Positions 33,875-45,709 of a stretch of 64,000 bases of DNA are shown piece after piece. The notes beneath the pieces are model-generated. The model had not been told where the DNA came from. It searched no databases and saw only the letters and a program-made list of their open reading frames with translations. The stretch lies in the NCBI GenBank assembly GCA_037951105.1, contig JBAMJV010004298.1, positions 1 through 64,000 of the forward strand. Direction: 5' to 3'. The stretch is from Echinarachnius parma (Eukaryota > Echinodermata > Echinoidea > Clypeasteroida > Echinarachniidae). The translations under genes were made by a program, and so were the position numbers. Within the stretch, counting starts at the first letter, position 1, and each line of letters begins with the position of its first letter.

Positions 33875-34035
33875 AGATTTAGTTGGTTTGGTCACAGTGT
33901 GAGGATGGAACATGACGTGCCTGCAATGCAAGCATATTGCAGTCATATGACATCAGGGAACAGACCACAGGTAGACGGAGAAGGCCATGAATTAGATGGA
34001 TTGCTTGAGACATAAATTGTATTTGACACTAGCCC
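33875..34035 (+). pseudogene. LINE reverse transcriptase C-terminal remnant
   Basis: The + frames give KHRFSWFGHSVRMEHDVPA then, after a frame change, GRRRRP and IRWIA. These resemble the thumb/C-terminal motif of LINE RTs (FxWxGHVxRM...GKRPxGRPRxRW). Surrounding RT motifs are absent. It is a decayed fragment carried within the 3.9-kb element. Confidence 0.5.
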
Positions 34036-34294
34036 AGGCAATCTAACGCGCTTATTAGCAGAGAAGCTTGTATGATATTCTTTCGGGTGACATCCTCTGG
34101 TTATGCGGCTAGTAGATTAAAGGTTGTGAAACACATTTGTAAACACCGCGGATCTTTCTCAAAATGTGCATGTAGCTAGGAAATGATGTTAAATAAAATG
34201 TGTGAGAAATATCAAATCAATTAAACCCTTACTTCTTCAATAAACGAATTTAATATCGGAAAAAAGTATGGCTTGAGGTAACTCAGCAGTGTTG

Positions 34295-34690
34295 GGTCCA
34301 AGACCAGAGGGTCCGAGATCAAAATCAAGATCAAGACCAAGATTTAGCGATTTTGAAAACATGAATAAATACAAAATTTGATTTCTCTCTTACCTGATCA
34401 AAAAGGGAAATCAAACTTAAATTGTAGAATGTGTCCGTTAAGAGCTTTCGTTCAGGTCTATAAGTTACAAGATTTGTTTTCCTACCTGGTTTGGTGCATG
34501 CAAATGTGTTACACTGCCTTTCAGGGAGACCTAAACGTTCCATATTCTTTACATTATTGTAGTCATCTTGGATTTTCCAGTACCTACGCAACTGGAAACT
34601 GGACAGGCTCGGATGTCGCAAATTTGAGATATACTTATAATACACATTTATATCGACTCCAAGAACATTGGGATTGACCAACAGTGTCAA
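34295..34690. other. Unassigned middle of the 3.9-kb element
   Basis: A short AAGATCAAGACC repeat is at 34300-34345. Overlapping frames on both strands (119 and 99 codons) have no recognisable domain and no codon bias, so neither is annotated as a gene. Confidence 0.4.
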
Positions 34691-36039
34691 TATTTATGCT
34701 AAAATATCGCTTGTTGGCAACCATGTGAGGAAAAATGGGCGCCATAGTGGATTTTTGCAATAGCTACTGAATGTAACACTTTTGGTATCATTAAACCGAA
34801 CATTATTTCAATCGACTTTGTATTTTAATGATACAAAGTATTTATGGCCGCCATCTTGGAGATGGTTGTCATGTTTGTTTTTCCAGTAGCTACACAATTA
34901 AATAGGTCTGGAAAAGCAAATTAGGTTTCCACAAATCATTCAGAACTAAATCGACTTATTGAAATTGACCAACTTACTCAATGAATATGCAGAAATGTAG
35001 CTTTTTCAGCAATCATCAAGGGAAATGGCCGGCATATTGGATTTAAACTGTAGCTACGCCATTGGATAGGGACTAAAAATATAGAACATTAGGTTTCTGC
35101 ATATATCGACTGCAAGATCAATGAAAGCAACTAATTATTTCTCTTCTCATGACAAAAGGTAGATTTTTAGCGGCCATCTCGGAAAATCGCCACCATATTG
35201 GATTTTAACAGTAGATACGCCACTAGATAACTACATGTAGCACATGTGGTTTCGGCATACGATATATCATTGGAATCGACTCCAAGATCATTAAAATCTA
35301 CTGATTATTTCTCTTGTTATGACAAAAAGTTGCTTTTTTGGCGGCCATCTTGGAAAATGGCCGCCATATTGGATTTTAACAGTAGATACACCACTGGATA
35401 GTTACTACATGTAGCACATGTGGTTTCGGCATGCCATATATAATTGGAATCGACTCCAAGATTCTTGAAATCTACTGATTATTTCTTCTTTTTTCTGAAA
35501 AAGTGAACTAAAGGTAAAGTACATGCCGATTTGCTTGCTTGTATGACTATTTGCACGATTTCCTTGATGTTTAACACTTATCTGCCCCACTAACAGTTTT
35601 GTCAAACTGAATATCAGTAACCAAAACCTGCACCAATACATTACAAACGAATAGTTATAGTTCGAAAGGAATACAAAATGTTTATCAAGCCAAGCATGTC
35701 TAGTGACTGCAATCTCTCTTGTAAAGTGGATTTGTATGGTTTGTCGCCATCTAGCGATCAAGAGTGTGAAGTTTTGCCCGCGAAAGGGGGAAATTAAATC
35801 ACCACAGTAAAAACTAGACTAAAACAGGCAGGTGGACGAAAATATACACATTGGGAAAGAAGTTCAATATGCAAGTAATTTGGACCACTATGTAAGTCCA
35901 TCCTTTGCCACTGGTTATAATAATACTCTATCCCTTTTCTGAAAAAAATAAATACCAAAAATGAAAATCATATTCTACATACTGTACTACCTCCATTATC
36001 TCTATTGGTTCTATTTTATCGATAATACATATTGTTAAA

Positions 36040-36531
36040 AATTATAAATTATAAACTAATAGTTATAACTCCACCATGCCCGAAATGTATACAAAATTAC
36101 AAACGACTAAGTTAAAAAGCCCGTTATCATTCAAAAAGAGCCATTAAAACACAAGAGGCCGCTTTCTAAAAAGGCATTGGTTTCAACCATTTTTCATACA
36201 AATTTATGCATGTGATGTTTTAGTGAAATAAGGATTAAATAGAGAGATCATCAACAACTATTTAAAAAACGCTTTTGAAAAATTTTGAAAAAGTGCAAGC
36301 ATTTTTTTTATTTTTTGAAAAAATCATCTAATTATTTGAGCCCCAAATAATTATAAGATCAGATATATTTATTGATATTTCAGCCGTTTCTGGGTCGATT
36401 TTGACCAAATGAAGTTTATTCTGCCATTAAAATTGCATGTTCTCTCAAATTCGACACTCAGGTTTTCATTACCTCACAACAAAATTGTGATGTGCAGCGC
36501 CCTCTCTACCAAAACTAAACTACCCCTTTAA
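36040..36531 (-). mobile_element. MITE-2, left-truncated
   Basis: Ends GCGCCCTCTCTACCAAAACT...CCCCTTTAA at a TTAA that in SD-A copy 1 (about 19572) is unoccupied (TTTTTAAAAAGAAGA). The left end is missing. Confidence 0.75.
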
Positions 36532-36791
36532 AAAGAAGATGAGTTTTATACAACCTCAGACTATTATACCAAGTAGGAACGTATCCAGTGGATAACAGAA
36601 TACATATTACATTTGTATTTCTTTAAGAACTCCATTATTATACTATATCACAGATGATTTCCGTGTATTTATATGAATAGGAAATAACATTCACGTCTTG
36701 TCAGACAATTGTACATTTGATGATCAATTGTTCATGATCCAAGGATGGCATTAGAATGGGACGGGGGTGGGGAACATGCCCTTAATCTTAA

Positions 36792-37122
36792 AGTGATCCC
36801 TGTAAAGTGTCAGATATTGCACAAAATTACATTTGAGACTTCAATCCTACATCAATATCATTGTAAAATACAATTGAAAGATTTGTGAAAGTTTGAAAGA
36901 AAACGAACACTGTTTACCTAGTGAAAAAACGAATATTGAGTTCATATTTTATCACCGAATACTGATGGCCTGCCGTAGATTTGTCGCAGTAATTATCATC
37001 CGTTTGATCTTGACGATATCCGCACCCGTGCTGGCCGGACGTGTTCAGCTACGACAAATGTACTTTTTATCAAAAGCGTTAGCTAACGCTTTTGAAATAA
37101 TGATTTTCAATGATAAATAAAA
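36792..37122. other. Insertion specific to SD-A copy 2
   Basis: Not present between 19745 and 19785 in copy 1. Includes a GC-richer piece (36960-37060) in a 75-codon + frame without a known domain, and a perfect palindrome AAAAGCGTTAGCTAACGCTT + TT at about 37071-37092. Nature unknown. Confidence 0.5.
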
Positions 37123-37991
37123 AAATAACTCAATAATATACTAAGCATCTCAATGCAAATGCAAAGAGCATTGGTTTAAATTCGTATGATGCAAATCAAA
37201 ATTGTCATTATTAAATAAAGTTAATACAAATAATGAATACATCCTTTAGATACCAAGTTTTTTTCTCTTCAAAATGACCTTAACATATTAATATACAGTG
37301 CGTTTGATAAACACACACTTACAGGAACAAAACATTATTGATGATACATATTTCCATGACAAATATTTGGTACGGAATCATTTACAAACAATATGTTTTT
37401 GTTTTAGTAGCATTGTTTCCTGTGCAAGAAGGAACGATGATACATTATATAAATGGAAATGTGCTTTATTCATTTAGGAAAGTATAGTGTATTGTGAATT
37501 GTAGATAAATACGATTTCCATTTCCGTCTATATCAACTGATGTCCCCAAATCTTTTCCCCACCAGTCAGTTCAACGAGGTTCCTCTTCCTCTGAAACCTT
37601 TCAATTTTTAATTATTGTTTGTGATTTTATGAAAGGCAACTACAGTACATGTATAACGCATGAATCAACAATCAGAGCGAAGAAACGAATACAAACACAC
37701 ATCATACCATAATTATACAAAGGGTGGCTAGTATATGCTCTCTGGTGGGTTGAGAAAGTACGCAATATCATTGTGTGGGTTTGAACAGTTCTGTACCTAA
37801 TGACCATGGGTAATTTATGATAATTATTGTATAATTAGTATTACTGTTGTAAGTATTTTTATTTGTATTGTTATTATTATTATCATTATTATTATTATTA
37901 CTGAAAAATACCAAAGAATTGGCTCCTCTAGGGCGACACTCCGGGAAGAGTTAGCCCATTCAGTCACAATTAGTAAATATCCAAGTAAGTA

Positions 37992-38553
37992 TTAAAGGGA
38001 TAGTTGAGTTTTGGTAGAGAGGGCGCTAGACTACTTTTTTTTTGTGAGGTAATGAAAAACTGAGTGTAAAATTTGAAAGAGCATAATATTTAAATAATAA
38101 AATCATCTTTGTTTGATCAAAATCGGTTCAGAGACGGCTGAAATATCCATTAATATAACAATTTGTAATAAAGCTGGGGCCCCAGGTTTATTAGAGAATT
38201 TTGAACCAGCCGTTAAAAATTTTTTAAAAATGCTTCCTCTTTTCAAAAAGTTACAAAATAGGTATTTAAATAGTTGTTGGTTATTTCTCTATCTAATCAC
38301 TATTTTAACAAAACATCACATGCACAATATTTTATTCAGAATGGTTGAAAGCGATGAGTGTTTAGAGAGCGCCCTCTTACGTTTTAACGGCTCTTTTTGA
38401 ATGATAACATGATCTTTACTATGTCATTTGTAATTTTGTGTTCCTTTCTAGTTATAACTATTAGTTTGTAATGTAATGATGCAGGTTTTGGTTACTAACA
38501 TTCAGTTTCACCAAAACTGTACTCTCCTTACCAGAACTCAACTATCCCTTTAA
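37992..38553 (+). mobile_element. MITE-2 copy
   Basis: TTAA at 37992-37995 and 38550-38553. Close to the copy at 21045-21607. Its central palindrome is altered on both arms (CTGGGGCCCCAG instead of CCGGGGCCCCGG). Confidence 0.9.
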
Positions 38554-39769
38554 ACAAAAACAGGTTATGCACTTGAAAACAACTATCATACTGAAATTCA
38601 AAAATGTAATAAAAAACAAGGAAATACATAAGAAATTCCAAAAACAAAGAAATACACCAGAAAACTTTGGCTGTTGCAAGTTTTAATGTTGACAAACTGT
38701 TAATTAAATCAAACAAAACATTTGTTCACAACATTAGCATAATTTGAGCCATATTTAGTGATTTAAAGACAAAATGTTTTTTTATGCAGACATTTTGCAT
38801 AATTAATTGATAGAAATACAATTGTTGCTACCAGAAATCAACCGTACATCAGGGCTGGAATTGTTCCAGAGACACCACCTAACACCCCAAAGTGACAAAC
38901 CAAATCTGTGGTGGGTGTGGCACGAATTTTGTTTTTGCTGGTCCTGGCTCCTTGCCTAATCGAGTTAACTGCCATTATAGCGCCCTGGTGGCTTGCAACG
39001 AATAGTCACGTATTACGTATCACATTCACGTTCACGTGGAGCTTCACTAGCTAGACAACTCATTATAAATGGACATTAAAAAAAAGCAATTGAATGAATA
39101 GGGAAAAACAAATCGAATTTTAGACTGGAATTTGGACTCATATATAAACGAACAACTGAATTCGAAAATGTTCTGTATTTTTGGAATAATACACATTCAC
39201 CACTTTGAATTTCAATGTTGACTGCATTTGGACACAAATTAATTCATCGCTTCGAATTGAACATGAAAACCAAAATTCTGACTCATTTGAAATCAACCAT
39301 TTAAATTTTAGATTTGAAATTGAGCTTGACTCTTATTATATGACATACAGCATTTGAACTGAACACATCTAACACAGTTATTCATTGATATTTGGATGTA
39401 TATTTAAAAAAAAAAAAGCAAAACCGATGGCAATTAATTGGTTGGGCTTGCTCTAATGCTGCTTGCGCACTTACTTGCCACCATGTATGTACTTATAACA
39501 GCATAGAGTATTTCAGTACAGATGAAGAATAACCTAAACAAATATACATCTGTAATCATAACAAGTTTGCTATATAAACTGTCGTTAATACAAAAATTAA
39601 TTGCAAATATAAACTTCTTGGCGCCTTTGTTTTTACTCCCATTAATGTGGTAAATGTCCAAAGCAATAATGGATGTTGTGGCATACAATGAAACGTATTT
39701 TTGTTGAAATTTATGAAATACATACTAATATTATCAAGAGAACATTATTTTATGCACGCGTGAACACGT
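38554..39769. other. Unassigned non-coding stretch
   Basis: AT-rich, with no supported gene. Small minus-strand frames at 38528-38716 and 39434-39688 show no domain and no coding bias. Confidence 0.5.
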
Positions 39770-40067
39770 AATGAACACAACCAACTTACACATACATACA
39801 TCCACCCACACATGCACGCAAACACGCACACAAACACACATCATGCACAAACGCACACTTACACGCACACGTACATACACACACACGCATACACACAGAT
39901 ACACAAACACACCCACACACAAACAAACACATCATACATTCTGAGTGACATCAGTCTAATCATAATGATTATTGTGCCTCGACCTACATTATATACCAAC
40001 AACTTTGATATAGACCTGCGCCCTCTTCATCAGAAGACATGGTTCCCGAGTCGGTGCCCCTCCCCCT

Positions 40068-40484
40068 TAAATGGTCTAGTAACTTGATTGGCATGTACAC
40101 ACACTGATGAATGGTTGGTTTAATGTGTAGTTGTGTGATCTGATAATTATGTCTTCTGAAGGCTGTGAGTATTGTGTGAGAAGTTTACGTTAATTAGGAT
40201 GTAATATTCTATGGCCCAGTAATGAGCGAAAATGCAAGGGTTATATTTGCTATTTAAAAAATCGATCATTGCTCTGACTTTTAACACAATCATGATAATC
40301 CATTTGATAGTTAACAATCTGAACACTTCAATCGTAAATATCTATCTAACGAAAGGGAAATTTAGAGAACAAAATATGCCCCAAATTTCTAATGGTATAC
40401 GAATACAAGATATTGCATAACCACTATAACATATTATGTCTTATACAGTTTGTGGATTTAGACAATGTTACTAGATCCCTTGAA
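40068..40484 (-). mobile_element. MITE-1, inverted, in SD-B copy 2
   Basis: TTAAATGGTCTAGTAACTTG at the left, GTTACTAGATCCCTTGAA at the right. Counterpart of 24385-24806. Confidence 0.8.
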
Positions 40485-40743
40485 CACGCCATAACTACGG
40501 GTGCTGTGGTGTACAATTTACACCCAGTATAGAAAAGCCCGTAGCTAACACGAATACAAAATGTCCATTGCAGTGGCAGAGCTAGTATGAGCTGGGAAGG
40601 GGGTGGGGTGTGGGGGTAACGCCTTTGACATTCATGTTTCTTTGTACATAATCTTTCTTAATAGTAAATATATATCTTTATTCTTCTTCTTCTTCGGGTT
40701 CAAAATCTCCCTCCTTCAAGCCCAACTATTCTTGCAAATACTG

Positions 40744-40744
<1 letters not shown>

Positions 40745-40800
<56 letters not shown>
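40745..40800. repeat. (TG)n then (CG)n run
   Basis: About 24 TG units followed by GCGCGCGCG. Alternating purine-pyrimidine of this kind favours Z-DNA. Confidence 0.9.
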
Positions 40801-40801
<1 letters not shown>

Positions 40802-41193
40802 TTGTAAGGACCTTCAACCGGGGATACACACAAGTTTAAACACAGGCAAACGGGGATATTCCGGAAACCGGGCATATCCCCGGTTTCCGAACAGGGGGGT
40901 ACAGTGCTTCAGGGATCGTTTTAAGGGCTGTACTGTATGTTATTATGATTTTTTAAGGATATCCCTTATATGCCCGTTTTGCATGTTTTTTTTACATAGT
41001 GGGTGTATAAATGTGTTTTTGTGTATGCAAGTGAATGTGTGTGTATTTTTAAACCCCCAATTGGGAATATTGCCATGTTTACACACCAGCAAACCGGGGA
41101 CAAGCCAAACATCATTAAACAAACGGGCATATCCCCGTTTGAAGGTGTTTATAACATTGACAAAAACATATCCCCGATTGAAGGTCCTTACAA
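40802..41193. mobile_element. MITE-6 inside a (TG)n tract
   Basis: TTGTAAGGACCTTCAACCGG and the inverted partner GATTGAAGGTCCTTACAA. The element is 392 bp, with (TG)n on both sides (40745-40790, 41197-41260). The words CCGGGGATA/TATCCCCG recur inside, with a hairpin CGGAAACCGGG/CCCGGTTTCCG near 40870-40900. Frames across it are TE and TG-repeat artefacts. Confidence 0.85.
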
Positions 41194-41196
41194 GAA

Positions 41197-41263
41197 TGTG
41201 TGTGTGTGTGTGTGTGTGCGTGTGTGTGTTCGTGTGTGTGTGTGTGTTTGTGTGTGTGTGCAG
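41197..41263. repeat. (TG)n microsatellite
   Basis: Interrupted TG repeat, the right half of the tract split by MITE-6. Confidence 0.9.
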
Positions 41264-41967
41264 ATACAGGGGTGCCACGGTGCGCAGGTGTTTATTTACA
41301 AAGTGCAAGTAAAAGTGTATAGTCCGGTAGTTACTTTAGTTATTTTTACCCCAATGTTTTGTATTGTTTTTTTCTTCAAATTTTTGGGGCACGTACCATC
41401 AATATCCCCCCTCCCCCCCCCCCCCCCCCGCAGCTATTGAGATCCAACCACTTTTTGTTCAGATACCTCAACCAAGAGCCATAGAACGTACACACTCCTA
41501 ATTATTCTTAACAAATAATATTTTCGAACAGGAAACAAAATTCAAGGCAGCAGAAAAAGAAATCTTTTTTGGAAAAGGTTTGAATTCAATGCATGTATCA
41601 CGCTCGGTGACTCTTTGGTATATTCACCTATATCGTTATTTACGTGGAGCACTTGATTTGAGTAATATGCAGTACATGCAGTACAGTATGGACTTAGTAT
41701 CCCAGAGGTTTTCGATCTTTATTCATATTATATCATGTTTATAATAGGGCGGGAATCACAATGCACTAATACGTCATCATGTACGCAAACAGAAAATTGA
41801 TAATAATCGTTTTATAGTATGCACAATATGCAAGTATACACGCAGTAATGGGCAATGGGCACCTTCGGGATGTACTTCACTGGGAAAATACATACAGAGC
41901 TATTTCCTCCTTCCACCCGTTGTCTATTGTGGGACCGATAAGCATGCCTGTTTAGCTGGCATAATAT

Positions 41968-42096
41968 GGCCCCGTTGCAGCAAGATATGCAATCGATTCT
42001 AACTGATCATGTGACAAAATGCGCAAATCTATTTGGGTTAAAGTGGAATGTTTTCTTTATTTACAATCGATTGCATCTCTTTCTGCAACGGGGCCC
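41968..42096. mobile_element. MITE-3 copy
   Basis: GGCCCCGTTGCAGCAAGATA and TCTCTTTCTGCAACGGGGCC are inverted ends, with ATGCAATCGATT/AATCGATTGCAT inside. 129 bp. Confidence 0.88.
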
Positions 42097-42169
42097 TGAA
42101 CAACACAATTATGTACAGTATCGATATAATATAACTTGTTAGCGTAATGTATTATGCCAATATGCCACA

Positions 42170-42555
42170 TTAAATAAAGGGATCTGGTAACACTGTCCAA
42201 TTCCTCCAAATCAAATTGGAGTTCTAGCAGTTCCCGCATACCTTGTTGTATTTGTTTTAACAATAGAAGAATGGGACAGGTTTCGGTTTTGCATATTTAC
42301 CTTTCGTGAAAAATATATTTACGATTGAAGTGTTCATTATGTTAAACTATCCACTGGATAGTCGTTACCGTGTACAAAGTCATTGCAATGAGTCAGTGGA
42401 TATCACTTTGCATTTTTGCTCATTACTCAGCCATATAACGTCCATTTAACTTGAAATGTTCACACAATACCCAGTCATATCAGATAACAACAATATACAT
42501 TGTATCAACCATTCATCGCTTTTTGCACATGTCAACAAAGTTACTATCTCTTTAA
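42170..42555 (+). mobile_element. MITE-1 joined to MITE-2 at one TTAA
   Basis: AAAGGGATCTGGTAACACTG to TACTATCTCTTTAA. The right TTAA (42552-42555) is also the left TTAA of the next element. The SD-B copy 1 site (26676-26679) has a single TTAA in matching flanks (AAGTTAAGCATCT). Confidence 0.85.
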
Positions 42556-43092
42556 AGGGGTAGTACAGTGTTGGTAAGGCTGGGCTTTAGTAACCAAAAC
42601 CTTCACAATAACACTACAAACTAATAGTTATAACTCCACCATGCTCGAAGGGTATAGAAAATTACAAAAGACTAATTAAAAAGCCTGTTATCATTAAAAA
42701 AGAAGCCATTAAAACAAAAGAGGGCGCCCTCTAAAAAAGCATTGGTTACAACCATTTTCCATACAGAATTATGCATGTGATGGTTTGTTGAAATAATGAT
42801 TAAATAGAGAGAGAGCATCAACAACTATTTAAAAACCTCTTTTGAAAATTGTCAAAGAAGTGTAGGCATTTTTTACAATTGTTAAAAAAATCATCACTTG
42901 GGCCCCAGATTTATTCCGATCGGATATATTTATTTATATTTCAGCTGTTTCTGAACCGATTTTGATCAAATAAAGCTTACTCTGCCATTACAATAATATG
43001 CTCTTTCGAATTTCACACTTAGTTTTTCATTACCTCACAACAAATTTATTTCTTGCAGCGCCCTCTATATCAAAACTGAACTACCCCTTTAA
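42552..43092 (-). mobile_element. MITE-2, sharing TTAA with MITE-1
   Basis: TTAAAGGGGTAGTACAGTGT to TGAACTACCCCTTTAA, carrying the reverse of the MITE-2 body. Confidence 0.88.
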
Positions 43093-43314
43093 GCATCTAA
43101 TTATTATAATTGATTGGTATACAGAATAAATGCCTTGTTGTTTGTATTCATTTCCGAAATTTACATTTTCAATGAAACGAAAATAAGCTTGGGTACACGC
43201 CCCCAAATAACCAATGATATACCTCCTTTTACGAAAACTGATATTTCCATATGTTTTGTACACAAATCACGAAATTGAGCAATTTTCGGGCTGACATGCA
43301 TAGACAAAAGGTCA

Positions 43315-43490
43315 CGTGACTTTGTAACGGTAGGTCCGATTTTTTAAAATATGCGCAAGACCCAAAAGAAAAAAGTCACCAGGCAGCGGCGCGTCATCTT
43401 ACCGCGTTTTGGAGCAATACAAAAAATCGCGGAGGGGGGGGGGGGGGGGGGGGGGGGGCCATTATGGCCCCCCGGCCTTTTTAGGGTTAA
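43315..43490. mobile_element. Right end of TTAA/G-run element
   Basis: GTAGGTCCGATTTTTT...GAAAAAAGTCACCAGGCAG, a G run (about 43435-43458), then GGCCTTTTTAGGGTTAA. Related to 4740-4906; the left end was not identified. Confidence 0.55.
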
Positions 43491-43558
43491 CTGATATTTC
43501 TGCATTTAACCATACTAAGGTTAGGATTTTTTCCACACAATGCCCCTTTTTATGCTAT

Positions 43559-44121
43559 TTAAAGGGATAGTTGAGTTCTGGTAAGGAGAGTACAGTTTTG
43601 GTGAAACTGAATTTTAGTAACCAAAACCTGCATCATTACATTACAAACTAATAGTTATAACTAGAAAGGAACACAAAATTACAAATGACGTAGTAAAAAT
43701 CAGGTTATCATTCAAAAAGAGCCGTTACAACGTAAGAGGGCGCTCTCTAAACACTCATCGGTTTCAACCATTTTGAATAAAACATTGTGCATGTGATGCT
43801 TTGTTGAAATACTGATTAGATAGAGAAATAACCAACAACTATTTAAATACTTATTTTGTAACTTTTTGAAAAGAGGAAGCATTTTTATGAATTTTTAACG
43901 GCTGGTTCAAAATTCTCTAATAAACCCGGGGCCCCGGGTTTATTAAAAATTATTATATTTATGGATATTTCAGCCGTCTCTGAACCGATTTTGATCAAAC
44001 AAAGATGATTTTATTATTTAAATATAATGCTCTTTCAAATTTTACACTCAGTTTTTCATTACCTCACAAAAAAAATAAGTAGTCTAGCGCCCTCTCTACC
44101 AAAACTCAACTATCCCTTTAA
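43559..44121 (-). mobile_element. MITE-2 copy
   Basis: TTAA-bracketed with all family landmarks; the 28-bp palindrome around CCCGGGGCCCCGGG is intact at 43918-43945. Confidence 0.9.
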
Positions 44122-44129
44122 ACAATACT

Positions 44130-44536
44130 AATACATTTTTTTGGAAAATAAAGTTATTTCCGATAATTTCCCCCCAAAACGAGCATTTGGCTTTAAACAA
44201 AAGGGCAACACAACACCACTCAACTGACAAGTATTGTCCGATGTCCGACAATGTCAGAATTTTACCATAATTATATCGTGAAAATTTGAACTGTAAAGGA
44301 GGCAATATATGACTAGCAAATAATGGAGGGGTGAACAGGTATTCGATATCTTTCCGCATCTGACCTTTTTGCAATTTAAAAGAGGTCTAGCATGTTTAGC
44401 ATTTTAGTGACTAGTTTGACATTATCGAAACACGGACAAAGGGTTTGCAATGTGTGTATTGCGATCTGATATGTCCGATGAGTTTTGTGTGAATAACAAT
44501 TTTTTTTGCTTGCTTGTATTTGTTTTTGTTTTGTTA

Positions 44537-44567
<31 letters not shown>

Positions 44568-45140
44568 GTGTGCGGACTGCTTGACTGTTGTATCTCCTAT
44601 ATAATTTTGTTTCTTCTTCTTAAGTTGCAATACAAAAAAAAAAGCTTACGGGCGGTTGCATGTGACAATTCGACTAATATAAAGGACCTTCTGCCCGTGT
44701 AACTTTTCAATCATTTCTTGAATAGGTTTATTATATGCCATGGTATCACACATTATATATTTCAAAAATCAAAAAGGCTTGATTTTGACAAAAGTCGAAT
44801 CAAAAGCTAGAGCCCATGCACTTAATTCTTCTGTATAAACTAAACAATGTACAAGAGCAATGTAAAAACTGCAATTAATTTGAGTCAAATTTTGACAGTG
44901 GTTGTTGTTATTGTTTGACGACGATCAGTGACACAGAAATATTATTATTACCAAGTTTATCTCTCTTCGTTATTCATATTTTTGTTTAATTGAAAACTAT
45001 ATTTCAATTTCAACCAAATTGTAACACACTGTCACCGCCATGAATATCGCGATATGTTTTTGTTTTTTTAGCAATTTCCAATTCAAATGATTTGGCGTTT
45101 GTTTATATTTTAAAACAACGCCAACTCATGTGTGTACTTC
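44130..45140 (+). repeat. LE1 copy D
   Basis: Carries ACCACTCAACTGACAAG, GAGGTCTAGCATGTTTAG, GGCTTGATTTTGAC and ends near AACGCCAACTCATG. The middle is replaced by a TTTTG-rich run (44500-44570). Confidence 0.7.
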
Positions 45141-45284
45141 TCTTACAGAGGGACAAAGCAAATTAATCACAATCATATACAAAAAACAGTTGCTTTCCTT
45201 CCGCTCATTATCCATGGTATGGAAACGATAGGCCTGAATCCGTGATACACTTAGTTTGCAAGATACAAATAAACACCGCATTTG

Positions 45285-45671
45285 TTAAATGGACAACATT
45301 GTCCAAATCCTTAAAATCCAATTGGAATTCTAGCGGTTCCCTCATACCATGTTTTATTCGTATTAGCGATACAAGCATGGGTCAGGTTTCGGTTTTTCGA
45401 ATTTCCATTTCATTCAAAAGATATTTACGATTGAAGTGTACGAATATGAAATTATCTAATGGACCCTTTCAGCCGTGTACAAAGAAAGTGCAATGAATAA
45501 GTGAATATCGCTTTGCATTTTCGCTTATTTCTCGGCCAAATAACATCCAATAAACTTGAAATGTTCACACATTACTTTCTGGACATATCAGATCACACCA
45601 ATACACATTTATTAACCACGAATCACTGTCCACTGTTTGCACTTGTCAACAAAGTTACTAGATCCTTTTAA
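45285..45671 (+). mobile_element. MITE-1 copy
   Basis: TTAAATGGACAACATTGTCC to GTTACTAGATCCTTTTAA, 387 bp. Confidence 0.85.
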
Positions 45672-45709
45672 GTATTGATATTGGTTCTTTTTAGCGCAAT
45701 GCCACACAA

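Larger units (their letters stand above)
31672..35592. mobile_element. 3.9-kb DNA transposon with long tandem-repeat inverted arms
   Basis: The left end TAGTGGAGCAGATAGGCGTA and the right end ATCTGCCCCACTA are inverted. Homology of the ends continues through GTGCAAATAGTCATACAAGC. ACA at 31669-31671 and 35593-35595 flanks the element; the duplicate locus has one ACA (18981-18983), which proves insertion with a 3-bp target duplication. The left arm (31780-32700) holds six units of about 165-177 bp with GGCGGCCATTTTCCAAGATG; the right arm (34690-35500) holds about five inverted units. The middle (32720-34330) has no transposase, only a short LINE-like remnant. The superfamily is uncertain. Confidence 0.88.
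30820..37850 (+). repeat. Segmental duplication SD-A, copy 2
   Basis: Matches 18079-21045 in order. It is expanded by the 3.9-kb element (31672-35592), a MITE-2 remnant (36040-36531) and a 330-bp insertion (about 36792-37122); it lacks MITE-2 at 37608. The unique shared parts are highly similar (for example CTAAACGGGTATAATTACAG identical in both). Confidence 0.85.

Noticed and set aside
34331-34690. 119-codon minus-strand frame in the 3.9-kb element as transposase
   Set aside because: No DDE or zinc-finger motif; an equally long frame exists on the other strand.
36893-37120. 75-codon frame with a hydrophobic segment (RRFVAVIIIRLILTISAPVL)
   Set aside because: No splice sites, no homologue recognised, and present only in an insertion of one duplicate.
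40746-41312. 188-codon + frame
   Set aside because: Begins in (TG)n and crosses MITE-6 with its inverted ends.
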